Assembly: GCA_023425025.1 (NCBI GenBank)
Contig: JAFADG010000021.1
Coordinates: 9,263-73,262 of the forward strand
Source of the DNA: Bacillota bacterium
GTDB taxonomy: Bacteria > Bacillota > Clostridia > Christensenellales > Aristaeellaceae
Length of the DNA stretch: 64,000 bases
Direction of reading: 5' to 3'
Shown here: piece by piece, positions 44,826 through 53,362 of the stretch
How the letters are laid out: each line of letters opens with the position of its first letter
How positions within the stretch are numbered: position 1 is the first letter of the stretch
Notes under the pieces: generated by a model
Told to the model about the DNA's origin: nothing
Seen by the model: only the letters and a program-made list of their open reading frames with translations
Database searches by the model: none
Position numbers and translations under genes: made by a program

Positions 44826-47288
44826 TCAATGATAAGGCTTGAACCTTTTCAGCCTTAGCGCGTTGGTTAAAACCGATACGGAGCTTAGCGCCATGGCCGC
44901 CGCCGCGATCACGGGATTGAGTAACGGCCCGCCGAACAGGTGCAGCAGCCCTGCCGCCACGGGAATGCCCAGCGTGTTGTACGCAAAGGCCCAGAACAGG
45001 TTTTGCTTGATGTTGCGGATGGTGCTCTTGCTCAACTGGATGCCCGTGGGCACATCCATCAAGTCACTGCGCATCAGTACGATGTCGGCGGATTCCATGG
45101 CTACGTCCGTGCCGGAGCCGATGGCGATGCCTACGTCCGCCTGGGTCAGCGCAGGCGCGTCATTGATGCCGTCGCCTACCATGGCTACCTTCCGGCCTTC
45201 CGCCTGCAGCTTTTTGACCTCGCTGGACTTATCCTGAGGCAGCACCTCGGCCAGCACCCTGGTAATACCCACCTGCTTGGCAATGGCCTGAGCGGTTCTT
45301 GCGTTGTCACCGGTGATCATGGCCACTTCGATGCCCATTTTGTTGAGCTTTTGGATGGCCCTGGCGCTGCTTTCCTTTACCACGTCGGCCACGGCGATGA
45401 TGCCGGCGATTTTCCCATCCAGGGCGGCGTACATGGGCGTTTTGCCCTCCCCGGCCAGGCGGTTGGATTCCGTCTCCAGTTCCTGAAGGGAGATTTCGCG
45501 TTCGTTCATCAGCTTTTTGTTGCCGATCAGCGTTGCGATGCCGTCGATCACGACCTCGATGCCGCGGCCGGGAATGGCGGAAAACTGGCTGCCAGCAAGG
45601 ATGGGCAGGCCTTCCTTCTCGGCCCCCCGCACGATGGCCGCGCCAAGGGGATGCTCCGACCCCTTTTCGGCGGAAGCGGCGATCTGCAAAAGCCTTTCCC
45701 TTGCAATTCCGCCTGCCGGAAGAATATCCGTCACCTCGGGCTTGCCTTCGGTAATGGTGCCGGTCTTGTCAAACACGATGGTACTTAACTTGTGGGCGGT
45801 TTCCAGCGCCTCGCCGCCCTTGATGAGGATGCCGTATTCCGCACCCTTGCCCGTGCCCACCATGATGGCGGTAGGCGTGGCCAGGCCCAGCGCGCAGGGG
45901 CAGGCGATGACCAGCACGGATACGAACACCGTCAGCGCAAAGGAGAGGGATTCGCCGGCCAGGAGCCACGCGCCAAAGACCAGCAGGGCAATCAGGCACA
46001 CAACGGGCACAAAGTATCCGGAAACGATGTCCGCCATCTTGGCAATGGGCGCCTTGGTGCCCTGGGCATCCTCCACCAGTTTGATGATCTGGGCCAGGGC
46101 CGTGTCCGCGCCAACCTTCTTGGCTTCAAAGCGGATGACGCCGTTTGCGTTGATGGTGGCGGCAAACACCTTGTCGCCGGCCTTTTTGTCAATGGGCATG
46201 CTCTCGCCGGTAAGCATCGATTCATCCACAGAGGTGGCTCCATCCAGTACCACGCCGTCCACGGGAATCTTTTCGCCGGGCTTTACCAGTATGATGTCGC
46301 CGATTTCCACCTCATCGATGGGCGTTTCCACTTCCTGCCCGTTCGTGATCACGATGGCGGTTTTCGGGGCCAGGCCCATCAATTTCTTGATGGCTTCCGA
46401 GGTGCGGCCCTTGGACACGGCCTCCAGCGTTTTGCCCAGCATAATCAGGGTGATGATCACGCCGGCCGTTTCGAAGTACAGCATATCCACAGAAACAAAA
46501 TGCCCGATGCTGATTTGATAGGTGTTGTACAGGCTGTAGCCGATGGCGGCCGTGGTGCCGATGGCAATCAGGGAATCCATGTTGGGGCTGCGCTTTATCA
46601 GCGCCTTGAAGCCCACCGTATAAAACCTGTTGCCGGCGATCACAATGGGGATGGTCAGCAGTATCTCCGTCAGCGCGTAGACCAGCGGATAATTCATAGG
46701 ATCCAGAAATCCGGGTACCGGCAGCCTCGGCCAGGTGAGCATGGGCGCCATGGCGATATACAGCAGCGGCAGGCCGAAAACCGCCGATACGATGAACTTG
46801 ATCCACATCACGCGGATTTCTTTTTGCTTGCGCAGTTTGTCTTCATCCACCGTATTCCGTTCGGTGCTCAGCGCCTTGTACCCCAGGGATTCGATGGTCT
46901 GCCGGATGGAAGAGAGCCGCACCGAACGCGGATCGTAATCCAGCGTAGCACGTTCAGTGGCAAAGTTGACAGAGACATTTGTGACGCCGTCGAGCTTGCC
47001 CAAGCCCCGCTCGATCCGCTGGGCGCAGGCCGCGCAGGTCATGCCGCCGATGGGAATGGTGACATGGCTGCCGGCGGCTGCCTCCGCCACGCCGTACCCC
47101 GCTTTTTCCACGGCTTCCTTGATTTCCTTGTCCGACAGCGCAGCCGCGTCATATTCCACCGTCAGCTTTTCGGTGGCGAAGTTTACCGCCGCGGCCGCCA
47201 CGCCGCCAAGCTTGCCTACCGCCTTTTCCACCCGCTGGGCGCACGCCGCGCAGGTCATGCCGGTGATGGTAAGGGTCTCCTTATTCAT
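44826..47288 (-). CDS. copA: Cu(I)-exporting P-type ATPase
   Basis: 820 residues, type IB. Two N-terminal HMA domains have GMTCAAC (10-16 and about 82-88). The metal-binding helix carries CPCALGLATPTA, the phosphorylation site is FDKTGTITEG, the HP motif is in GSEHPLG, the actuator has TGES, and GDGINDAPALTQADVG is in the hinge. It exports Cu(I), with eight predicted helices. It lies between DUF2318 and the lipoprotein in the csoR operon. Confidence 0.97.
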   Translation of the reverse strand: MNKETLTITGMTCAACAQRVEKAVGKLGGVAAAAVNFATEKLTVEYDAAALSDKEIKEAVEKAGYGVAEAAAGSHVTIPIGGMTCAACAQRIERGLGKLDGVTNVSVNFATERATLDYDPRSVRLSSIRQTIESLGYKALSTERNTVDEDKLRKQKEIRVMWIKFIVSAVFGLPLLYIAMAPMLTWPRLPVPGFLDPMNYPLVYALTEILLTIPIVIAGNRFYTVGFKALIKRSPNMDSLIAIGTTAAIGYSLYNTYQISIGHFVSVDMLYFETAGVIITLIMLGKTLEAVSKGRTSEAIKKLMGLAPKTAIVITNGQEVETPIDEVEIGDIILVKPGEKIPVDGVVLDGATSVDESMLTGESMPIDKKAGDKVFAATINANGVIRFEAKKVGADTALAQIIKLVEDAQGTKAPIAKMADIVSGYFVPVVCLIALLVFGAWLLAGESLSFALTVFVSVLVIACPCALGLATPTAIMVGTGKGAEYGILIKGGEALETAHKLSTIVFDKTGTITEGKPEVTDILPAGGIARERLLQIAASAEKGSEHPLGAAIVRGAEKEGLPILAGSQFSAIPGRGIEVVIDGIATLIGNKKLMNEREISLQELETESNRLAGEGKTPMYAALDGKIAGIIAVADVVKESSARAIQKLNKMGIEVAMITGDNARTAQAIAKQVGITRVLAEVLPQDKSSEVKKLQAEGRKVAMVGDGINDAPALTQADVGIAIGSGTDVAMESADIVLMRSDLMDVPTGIQLSKSTIRNIKQNLFWAFAYNTLGIPVAAGLLHLFGGPLLNPVIAAAAMALSSVSVLTNALRLKRFKPYH

Positions 47289-47351
47289 GGTTGTTTCCAG
47301 CCTTTCCGGTTCGCCGTCCGCCCATATCCCGGCGGCGCATAGATAATAGAA

Positions 47352-47915
47352 TCAATATTTCCAATTGATGAAGAATTCCTTCGCCGCCTGAAGCAGCTCA
47401 TAGGGGAAGGTGATGTTGTTTTCATCCACCGTCTTGTATTCTTCCACGATGGGCAGCGGGTTGCAGCCGCCCCTTACCTTCTCCACATCGCTGGTTTTGA
47501 AGCGGTTGCCGCAGTTCTGGCACACCAGCGTGTCGCCCTCCTGCACATAATATCCCCTGCCGGAATCGTAGCACACCTGGCAGGTGTTAAAAGCCGTGCG
47601 GATGGTGCCATCCGGCGCCTTCACCGCGAACAGCTCCATCTCAACGCCGTCCACCACGATGGGGTAGAAGATGGCTGTTTCGGTAATGCCGGCCACGGGA
47701 ATCACATAATCCTCTGTAACGACGGCGGGCGTTACCGCAGGCGATGCGGTTGTTTCCCCCTGCACCGGGGGCAGTACGGCGGGTGCGGGCGTTACAGTGC
47801 CGGTGCCCGAGGCAAGCGCGGCCCCCAAAATGGCGAGCGCCAGTACCAGCGCGCCAAGAATGTAGAAGGCGGGCTTGGGCGACGGCTTCTTTGTATTTTT
47901 GCTTGTGTTTGGCAT
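47352..47915 (-). CDS. DUF2318 membrane-anchored protein
   Basis: 187 residues. A helix near 16-36 (YILGALVLALAILGAALA), a Pro/Thr/Ala-rich linker, then the DUF2318 domain with two Cys pairs, NTCQVCYDSGRGYYVQEGD and VCQNCGNRF, and a later GGCNP. Members bind metal and occur with iron or copper transport. Its place between csoR and copA suggests copper handling outside the membrane. Confidence 0.88.
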   Translation of the reverse strand: MPNTSKNTKKPSPKPAFYILGALVLALAILGAALASGTGTVTPAPAVLPPVQGETTASPAVTPAVVTEDYVIPVAGITETAIFYPIVVDGVEMELFAVKAPDGTIRTAFNTCQVCYDSGRGYYVQEGDTLVCQNCGNRFKTSDVEKVRGGCNPLPIVEEYKTVDENNITFPYELLQAAKEFFINWKY

Positions 47916-47983
47916 GGTGGTGATCCATCCTTTCCGAATCGGTTTATTCCTTGCTGCATGCCCTGCCTGATTGCGGCCATGCC

Positions 47984-48337
47984 CTATAGCAGCCTGCCGA
48001 TGGTGGTGAGCAGCTCGTCGACCACTTCGTCCTCGCCACCCCGGATCCTATCCACCAGGCAGCCGTGAATGTGGTTTTCCAGCACCATTTTGCTGATGGA
48101 GGTCAATGCCGCCCGTACTGCCGCGACCTGGTTGAGAATATCGTCGCAGTACGCATCCTTCTCCACCATCCCCTTGACGCCCCGCACCTGGCCTTCCACG
48201 CAGTTGAGCCGCCTTAACAGGGTGGCCCGAAGCTTTTCTTCCCGCACCGTCTTGCGCTGTGAGCAATGGGGGCAGGCGGCCGCCTCCTGATCCGGCGCAT
48301 CCAAAGTATCCATACGTTCCATTTTCTGATCCGCCAT
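47984..48337 (-). CDS. csoR: CsoR-type copper-sensing repressor
   Basis: 117 residues. The all-helical DUF156 fold shows the Cu(I) ligands Cys-His-Cys: DAYCDDILNQ, then ENHIHGC with His and Cys. Apo-CsoR represses and Cu(I) releases it. The N-terminal CPHCSQRK is an extra cysteine pair, not in the core ligand set. AAAGGAG precedes ATG 48337; an operator lies just upstream. It is the first gene of the operon. Confidence 0.95.
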   Translation of the reverse strand: MADQKMERMDTLDAPDQEAAACPHCSQRKTVREEKLRATLLRRLNCVEGQVRGVKGMVEKDAYCDDILNQVAAVRAALTSISKMVLENHIHGCLVDRIRGGEDEVVDELLTTIGRLL

Positions 48338-48370
48338 CTATACAATCTCCTTTGCCGGTGATAATCCACC

Positions 48371-48389
48371 ATACCCCCGTGGGGTGTAT
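48371..48389. promoter_or_regulatory. CsoR operator box
   Basis: An imperfect inverted repeat ATACCCCCGTGGGGTGTAT, matching the known CsoR box pattern (TACCC...GGGGTA). It sits just downstream of the -10, so bound CsoR would block the promoter. Confidence 0.85.
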
Positions 48390-48393
48390 CGAC

Positions 48394-48422
48394 ATTATAA
48401 AAAAAGAACTCCCCTTTGTCAA
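48394..48422 (-). promoter_or_regulatory. promoter of the copper operon
   Basis: Both consensus boxes, TTGACA and TATAAT, with 17-bp spacing on the minus strand. Confidence 0.9.
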
Positions 48423-48603
48423 TAAAAATAAATCCGGGTCCCAAAATACTTTGAGTAACTGCTGAATCAGGGACGGCGGATATCCCTTTCATCAGTTATA
48501 CATTCATTTTAGCTTTGCATTTTGGAGATTTGATGGAGACAGCAAAGAATTTATACTTGATTTTCGCAAGTGTTTTGCCCGCGCAACCTTTGCCGGGCTA
48601 AGT

Positions 48604-48631
48604 TTGCAATTTGACCTTCATGTGCTACAAT
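48604..48631 (+). promoter_or_regulatory. promoter of the amidohydrolase gene
   Basis: TTGCAA, 16 bp, TACAAT, about 45 bp before the ATG at 48676. Confidence 0.6.
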
Positions 48632-48675
48632 GGCTTTTAAGCAGTATCCATCTTTTTACCAGGGAGGATGAAAGC

Positions 48676-49827
48676 ATGCTTTTGATTCGCGGCGGGCTGG
48701 TCCATACAGCCGTTACCCCGGAGCCCTTGGCAGCAGACATATTGATTGAAAACGGGAAAATCAAAGCCATCGGGCAAGGCTTGACGGGAGAAAGCGCGCA
48801 AATTATTCCCGCGGAGGGGTTGAGCGTTTATCCCGGCTTTGTGGAAGCCCACGGCCACATCGGCCTGGATGGCTACGGCATCGGCTACGAGGGCCAGGAC
48901 TACAATGAGATGAACGATATTATCTCCCCGCAGCTGCGGGCCATCGACGCCATCCAGCCCATGGACTACGCCCTTAAGGAGGCCAGGGAGGCCGGCGTCA
49001 CCTGCCTTTGCGTCGGCCCCGGCAGCGCCAACGTGCTGGGCGGCACCTTTGCGGCCATCAAGCCGGTGGGCAAGCGGGTGGAAAAGATGCTGGTGAAGCG
49101 CGAATGCGCCATGAAGTGCGCCTTTGGCGAAAACCCCAAGCGCTGCTACCGTGACAAGGGCGATTCCACCCGCATGTCCACCGCGGCCAAGCTACGCGAA
49201 ATGCTCTTTAAAGCAAAGGAATACCAGCAGAAGCTGGAAGCGGCCGGGGACGACATGAGCAAACGGCCGGGCTTTGACATGAAGCTCAACGCCCTTTTGC
49301 CGGTGCTGCGCCGGGAAATCCCCCTAAAGGCCCACGCCCACCAGGCCGACGATATGTTCACGGCCCTGCGCATCGCCAGGGAATTCAACGTGGACATCAC
49401 CCTGGAGCACTGCACCGAAGGCCACCTCATCACCGACGAGCTGGCCCAGGAAAACGTGCCCCTGGCGGTAGGCCCCACCCTTGGCCACGCCTCCAAGTTC
49501 GAGCTGCGCAACAAAAGCTGGGATACGCCGGGCGTGCTGCAAAAGGCCGGCTGCCAGGTATCCATCATCACCGATTCGCCGGTGATCCCGCAAAAATACC
49601 TGCCGCTGTGCGCAGGGCTGGCCATCAAATCCGGCATGGACCCCTTCGGCGCGCTTCAGGCCATTACCATCAATCCCGCCCGCCACATCGGCATTGCAGA
49701 CCGGGTAGGCTCCCTGGAAGCGGGCAAGGACGCGGATATCGTGATCACCGACGGCTCCCCCTTTGAGGTGAGCACAAATGTAAAAATGGTGTTCATCGAC
49801 GGCGAAAAGGTGTTTGAGCAGGCATAA
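48676..49827 (+). CDS. amidohydrolase (metal-dependent, imidazolonepropionase-like)
   Basis: 383 residues. The metal-binding sites of the amidohydrolase superfamily are clear: EAHGHIG (HxH), KAHAHQADD, LEHCTEGH and ITDSPVIP with the catalytic Asp. The C-terminal part ends PARHIGIADRVGSLEAGKDADIVI. It hydrolyses a cyclic amide or amine; the substrate cannot be named. ATG 48676 with GGGAGG is preferred over 48604. It stands alone, upstream of a separate promoter. Confidence 0.92.
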   Translation: MLLIRGGLVHTAVTPEPLAADILIENGKIKAIGQGLTGESAQIIPAEGLSVYPGFVEAHGHIGLDGYGIGYEGQDYNEMNDIISPQLRAIDAIQPMDYALKEAREAGVTCLCVGPGSANVLGGTFAAIKPVGKRVEKMLVKRECAMKCAFGENPKRCYRDKGDSTRMSTAAKLREMLFKAKEYQQKLEAAGDDMSKRPGFDMKLNALLPVLRREIPLKAHAHQADDMFTALRIAREFNVDITLEHCTEGHLITDELAQENVPLAVGPTLGHASKFELRNKSWDTPGVLQKAGCQVSIITDSPVIPQKYLPLCAGLAIKSGMDPFGALQAITINPARHIGIADRVGSLEAGKDADIVITDGSPFEVSTNVKMVFIDGEKVFEQA

Positions 49828-49860
49828 TGCAGGAAAACGCCCGTTCTAATGATTTTTTTC

Positions 49861-49889
49861 TTGCATTTTTCTCTCCGGTCAGGTATACT
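49861..49889 (+). promoter_or_regulatory. promoter of the small ORF and GNAT gene
   Basis: TTGCAT, 17 bp, TATACT; a transcript start near 49896 is expected. Confidence 0.8.
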
Positions 49890-49922
49890 GCTGCAAAACA
49901 TGCAGGAAAGGAGCTGTAAGCC

Positions 49923-50030
49923 ATGCGCACGATCCCGTTTGCCGCCTGTTACGATGCATCCGCAAAGTCTGCGTCCGAACGTCACGGTACGCAGGCTTTG
50001 GCTCTTTTTGATTTTTTTGAACAGGTGTAG
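49923..50030 (+). CDS. small ORF, candidate leader peptide
   Basis: 35 residues, start ATG with AAAGGAGC upstream. Its C-terminal third, ALALFDFFEQV, contains three Phe codons (TTT GAT TTT TTT), as in Phe-controlled leaders, but the N-terminal part is not typical. It is followed 30 bp later by a strong terminator and then the acetyltransferase. Either an attenuation leader or a small protein is possible. Confidence 0.6.
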   Translation: MRTIPFAACYDASAKSASERHGTQALALFDFFEQV

Positions 50031-50059
50031 CGTCCCCGCACCCTGATCAAAGGCAAAAA

Positions 50060-50093
50060 GCGGCCGAGGCGAAAAACCTTGGCCGCTTTTTTT
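50060..50093 (+). terminator. terminator between the small ORF and the GNAT gene
   Basis: A 10-bp stem GCGGCCGAGG / CCTTGGCCGC (one G-U pair) with a 7-nt loop and TTTTTTTAT tail. It is strong, so the acetyltransferase depends on readthrough or on an unseen promoter. Confidence 0.85.
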
Positions 50094-50125
50094 ATATACA
50101 AAATCAAAACCAAGGGAGATGCAAA

Positions 50126-51154
50126 ATGATGAAAACCCTGGAGGCCAGCCGCCTGACGCTCCGTCCATTCACCCCGGACGACCTTGACGCCGTCCACAGC
50201 TACGCGTGCGTTCCGGAAAACATACTTTTCATGGAGTGGGGACCCAACACCCGGGAGGATACCCAGGCCTTTCTCACAAGGTCCATTGCGGCGGCGGAAG
50301 AAGTCCCCTGCCAGAATTACCAATACGCCGCCGTGCTTCATGATACCGGCCGGCTCATCGGCGCCTGCAACCTTGCCCTGTCAGGCGATGAAGCGGAAAT
50401 CGGCTGGATACTGCACCGAGATTTCTGGAAGCAGGGCTATGGGCCTGAAATGGGAGAAGCCATGCTGCGCCTTGGCTTTGAGGAGCTCGCGCTGCACCGC
50501 ATCGCCGCACGCTGCGACGCGGACAATTATGGTTCCTACCGCGTGATGGAAAAAATCGGCATGCGAAGGGAGGGGCTGCGCATCGAAGGACGCTCGGGCA
50601 GCAAACTGTCCGGCCAGAAATACGGCGATGAATTGACCTATGCCATCCTAAAAGACGAATGGGACATTCGCAAGGAAATCGGATACTACAACGCCCTTCC
50701 GGTGAACTTTGACGGATTTATCGATGTGCCGCAACTCTCCGACGGCGAAATCCACCTGGTCTGCACAGCAAAAAAGCCCGCCGTGCCCGAAAAGAAATTC
50801 GTGCCCGCCTACCACTTTGCCGTATGCCGGGCCGGGGAGACGATCGGCGATATCAATTTGCGGATCGGCTATACCGACAGCCTGTACTATGGCGGACAGA
50901 TTGGCTATAACATTGACGAAAAATACCGTGGCAACGGATTCGCGGTAACCGCCTGCCGCCTTTTGACGCCTGTGGCAAAGGCCCACGGCATGAAAAAGCT
51001 GCTGATCACAAACATACATACGAATACCGCGTCCAGGCGCGTGTGCGAAAAGCTTGGGGCACGGCATGTGCGCCTGGCCAGGATACCCCAGTGGCATGAC
51101 ATGTACAAAGAGGGAAAACGGATTGTGAACATATTCGAATGGGATGCGGAGTAA
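50126..51154 (+). CDS. tandem GNAT acetyltransferase
   Basis: 342 residues in two GNAT domains. The first (4-175) matches the RimJ/RimL pattern: SRLTLRPFTPDDLDAVH, GWILHRDFWKQGYGPEM with the acetyl-CoA site, and MEKIGMRREG. The second (about 190-342) repeats it with IGYNIDEKYRGNGFA and VCEKLGARHVRL. Such proteins acetylate ribosomal or other amines; here the two halves may be fused duplicates. AAGGGAG precedes the ATG. It lies after the leader and terminator at 49923-50093. Confidence 0.9.
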   Translation: MMKTLEASRLTLRPFTPDDLDAVHSYACVPENILFMEWGPNTREDTQAFLTRSIAAAEEVPCQNYQYAAVLHDTGRLIGACNLALSGDEAEIGWILHRDFWKQGYGPEMGEAMLRLGFEELALHRIAARCDADNYGSYRVMEKIGMRREGLRIEGRSGSKLSGQKYGDELTYAILKDEWDIRKEIGYYNALPVNFDGFIDVPQLSDGEIHLVCTAKKPAVPEKKFVPAYHFAVCRAGETIGDINLRIGYTDSLYYGGQIGYNIDEKYRGNGFAVTACRLLTPVAKAHGMKKLLITNIHTNTASRRVCEKLGARHVRLARIPQWHDMYKEGKRIVNIFEWDAE

Positions 51155-51183
51155 CACCGCATCCCATTTTGGAAAACCCACGG

Positions 51184-51936
51184 ATGAAGCCGCCCGGAAC
51201 AGCAAAAGCTACAAAAGGATCCCAATGCGTTGAAAAAGAGGAAACCGCCTTGTCATCGCCCGCATCTTCTCCGCAGGAAAGGAACAGCTTTGCCGTCGCC
51301 CTTGCCTACATGCCGGCGCTTTTGATCGCCTGGAGCGGGGCCTGGCTTTTTGCCATATGGCTGCGGGAGCAAAATACCTGGTTCGGCCAGCCCTTTGGCG
51401 CGTTTGTCTATTGGCTGGCCCTGCGGATCGTGCTGTGGGTGCTGCCATCGCTGCACATCATCCGCCTGTCAGGCCGCAATGTAAAAGAAGTCCTGGGATT
51501 TGGCCGCCTGAAGGCCATCCTTTTATGGGGCGGGATCACGGGGCTGATCTGGGGCGGCAAGACTCCCCTTTTTGCGCTGCTTGGCGGCCAGCCGGTCGGG
51601 CCCATCGTCTGGGACTGGTCCTTTGTCACTGCCGTCCTGTACGCGCCTTTGGTGGAGGAGATCGCCTTCCGCGGCGCGCTGATGGGCGCCCTGATGACGC
51701 GCATGCGCTTTTTCACCGCCAACCTGTTAACCGGCGTGCTGTTTCTTTTGATCCATTTCCCCAGCTGGTATTTTGAAGGCCTGTTCCGGTCGGACCTTTT
51801 GATCCCCGCCAGTTATTCGGTTGGCATACTGCTGCTGGGCTGGATTCTGGGCATCGTGGCCCACCGCGCAAAATCGGTGGCAGCCGCCGGCTTTATGCAC
51901 ATGCTCAACAACCTCTTTCAGCGATTTTTGGCGTAG
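51184..51936 (+). CDS. CPBP-family intramembrane metalloprotease
   Basis: About 250 residues, six or more hydrophobic helices. CPBP motifs: EEIAFRGALMG (EExxxR), LLIHFPSW and HMLNN. Members process prenylated or bacteriocin-related substrates; the target here is unknown. ATG 51184 has no good ribosome site, and TTG 51250 has AGAGGA and is an equally likely start. The 3' end overlaps the convergent TetR gene by 32 bp. Confidence 0.85.
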   Translation: MKPPGTAKATKGSQCVEKEETALSSPASSPQERNSFAVALAYMPALLIAWSGAWLFAIWLREQNTWFGQPFGAFVYWLALRIVLWVLPSLHIIRLSGRNVKEVLGFGRLKAILLWGGITGLIWGGKTPLFALLGGQPVGPIVWDWSFVTAVLYAPLVEEIAFRGALMGALMTRMRFFTANLLTGVLFLLIHFPSWYFEGLFRSDLLIPASYSVGILLLGWILGIVAHRAKSVAAAGFMHMLNNLFQRFLA

Positions 51937-52519
51937 CGCTTTCACAAAAGACGCGGTCCGCATAGCTGCTCACCCACTGCCGGCGGGCTTCTTCGTCCCT
52001 TAAGTCTATATGCATTTCCTGCTGTATGACATCCGTCCGCAAAAACATGCCCTGGAAATCCAGCACGATCATGGTAGCGATTTGCCGGGGATCATAGGCC
52101 AGGTTCCTCTCCCGAAGCGCCGCTTCCATCAGCGGCAGGTAAGCCCGGATCGTCTGGGCGGTGTTATCGTTTGCGTGGGGCTTTTCATGATCGGTGAGTA
52201 TGGAGATTTTCGAAATATTCTCGTTGTTGTACAAAAAGTCAAAATTCAGTGTAAGGAGGCGCTTGAGCTTCAAAAAGGCCGTAGGTTCCTTGACAGTCGC
52301 GGAAACAGCGCCGAATTTCTCGATCACATCGCCGATGATCACCTGAACGCACTGGGCGATCAGGTTTTCCTTCGTCGCAAAGTGATAGTTGATCTGGCTG
52401 ATGCTGGTGCCGGCCTCCCGGCAGATATCCCTTACGGTAATGTCCATCAGCCGGCTGTCCTTGGCCTCGATCAGCCGTATGGTATCCGCTATGATTTTTT
52501 GCCTGGTGTCACGCTTCAT
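51905..52519 (-). CDS. TetR-family transcriptional regulator
   Basis: 204 residues. Residues 1-50 form the TetR helix-turn-helix (DITVRDICREAGTSISQINYHFATKENL); the rest is the ligand/dimer domain. ATG 52519 follows AGGTGG; earlier in-frame codons lie inside the adjacent gene. It is 11 bp behind the frameshifted membrane gene and shares its promoter and operator, so autoregulation is likely. Confidence 0.92.
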   Translation of the reverse strand: MKRDTRQKIIADTIRLIEAKDSRLMDITVRDICREAGTSISQINYHFATKENLIAQCVQVIIGDVIEKFGAVSATVKEPTAFLKLKRLLTLNFDFLYNNENISKISILTDHEKPHANDNTAQTIRAYLPLMEAALRERNLAYDPRQIATMIVLDFQGMFLRTDVIQQEMHIDLRDEEARRQWVSSYADRVFCESATPKIAERGC

Positions 52520-52530
52520 GCGGCCACCTG

Positions 52531-52895
52531 TCAGCGGACCAGAAAGTACAGGCGGCCGATCACCGTCTTCAAAGAGGCGCAAATGGCGATCACCCAAAGC
52601 GCTGATACGGGCTCGCTGACCACCGGCAGTTTCCACTGAAAGATTTGGGTCAACAGGGCCAGCAGCGCGGCGGCGCCGATCAGATACCCCAAAATCGTCA
52701 GCGGATGGGCCGGCGCGGCGTTGATGAACCTGCCCACGCTGATGGTGCAAAACGCCATGCCGATAACGCCCAGCGTAATGGCGGCGGACCTGGGCCCTTC
52801 CACAAACCAGATTTTTTTCCGGAAAGGCCCGCGTACATGATCAGGCCGGTGACGGCCAGCGTAAAAACAGCAATCATGATCTCCTGCATGGGCAT
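52531..52895 (-). pseudogene. small membrane protein interrupted by a frameshift
   Basis: The N-terminal part (from ATG 52895 or 52889, AVFTLAVTGLIMYAGLSGKK) is in one frame and the C-terminal part (IWFVEGPRSAAITLGVIGMA... to the stop at 52531) in another. They join at a run of seven T near 52811-52817. Joined, they give about 120 residues with four helices. It could be a real recent mutation, a phase-variable run or a sequence error. It belongs to the TetR operon and may be the regulated transporter. I do not recognise its family. Confidence 0.75.
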
Positions 52896-52932
52896 GATCC
52901 TCCCCGCTTTCTCCATAAGGATTCTTCCTCCA

Positions 52933-52963
52933 TTTCGAACAATATTTCAAACATTGTTCGAAA
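52933..52963. promoter_or_regulatory. TetR-type operator palindrome
   Basis: TTTCGAACAAT and ATTGTTCGAAA are perfect 11-bp inverted arms with a 9-bp spacer. It lies directly downstream of the -10 of the TetR operon. Confidence 0.85.
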
Positions 52964-52966
52964 TTG

Positions 52967-52995
52967 AGTATACCACTGCTGTCTATTCCTGTCAA
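52967..52995 (-). promoter_or_regulatory. promoter of the TetR operon
   Basis: TTGACA, 17 bp, TATACT on the minus strand. Confidence 0.9.
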
Positions 52996-53097
52996 TAGAA
53001 AATGGATGATTTGGTTGCCATATTTTAAATGCAGTGACGAATATCACGTGGCTGCCAACAAAAACAGAGCTATCGCTCCAGTCGCATAATTGTATAA

Positions 53098-53300
53098 CTA
53101 TTCAAGAAGGCGGCGTCCGAAGATTTCCAAAGGTTCCGAAGCTCTGCCGCCGCCAGTGGCGGCAACAGGCAGAGCGTAGGAAGCCCGCGAAAAGGAGCAG
53201 TGCAAGCGAAAGCGCAGCAATGCGACTATTGAGCAGGCCGGACCGACCGGAAAGCCCTTTGGTCGCGTCCGAAGACGCGAAGCCCCCTTTTCTTGAATAG
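53098..53300. repeat. MITE-like element with 11-bp terminal inverted repeats
   Basis: The ends CTATTCAAGAA (53098-53108) and TTCTTGAATAG (53290-53300) are perfect inverted repeats. The 203-bp body is noncoding and GC-rich, and aligns with 17105-17275. No transposase is encoded. It fills the gap between the TetR operon and the aldo/keto reductase; the rest of 52996-53362 is empty. Confidence 0.7.
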
Positions 53301-53362
53301 CAATATACAAAATATGGCGTTAGCACGACAGCCCCATTTTTGAAATTCTAGCAGAAATCTGC

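Noticed and set aside
45792..47342. 516-codon plus-strand ORF
   Set aside because: Antisense to copA; no family pattern.
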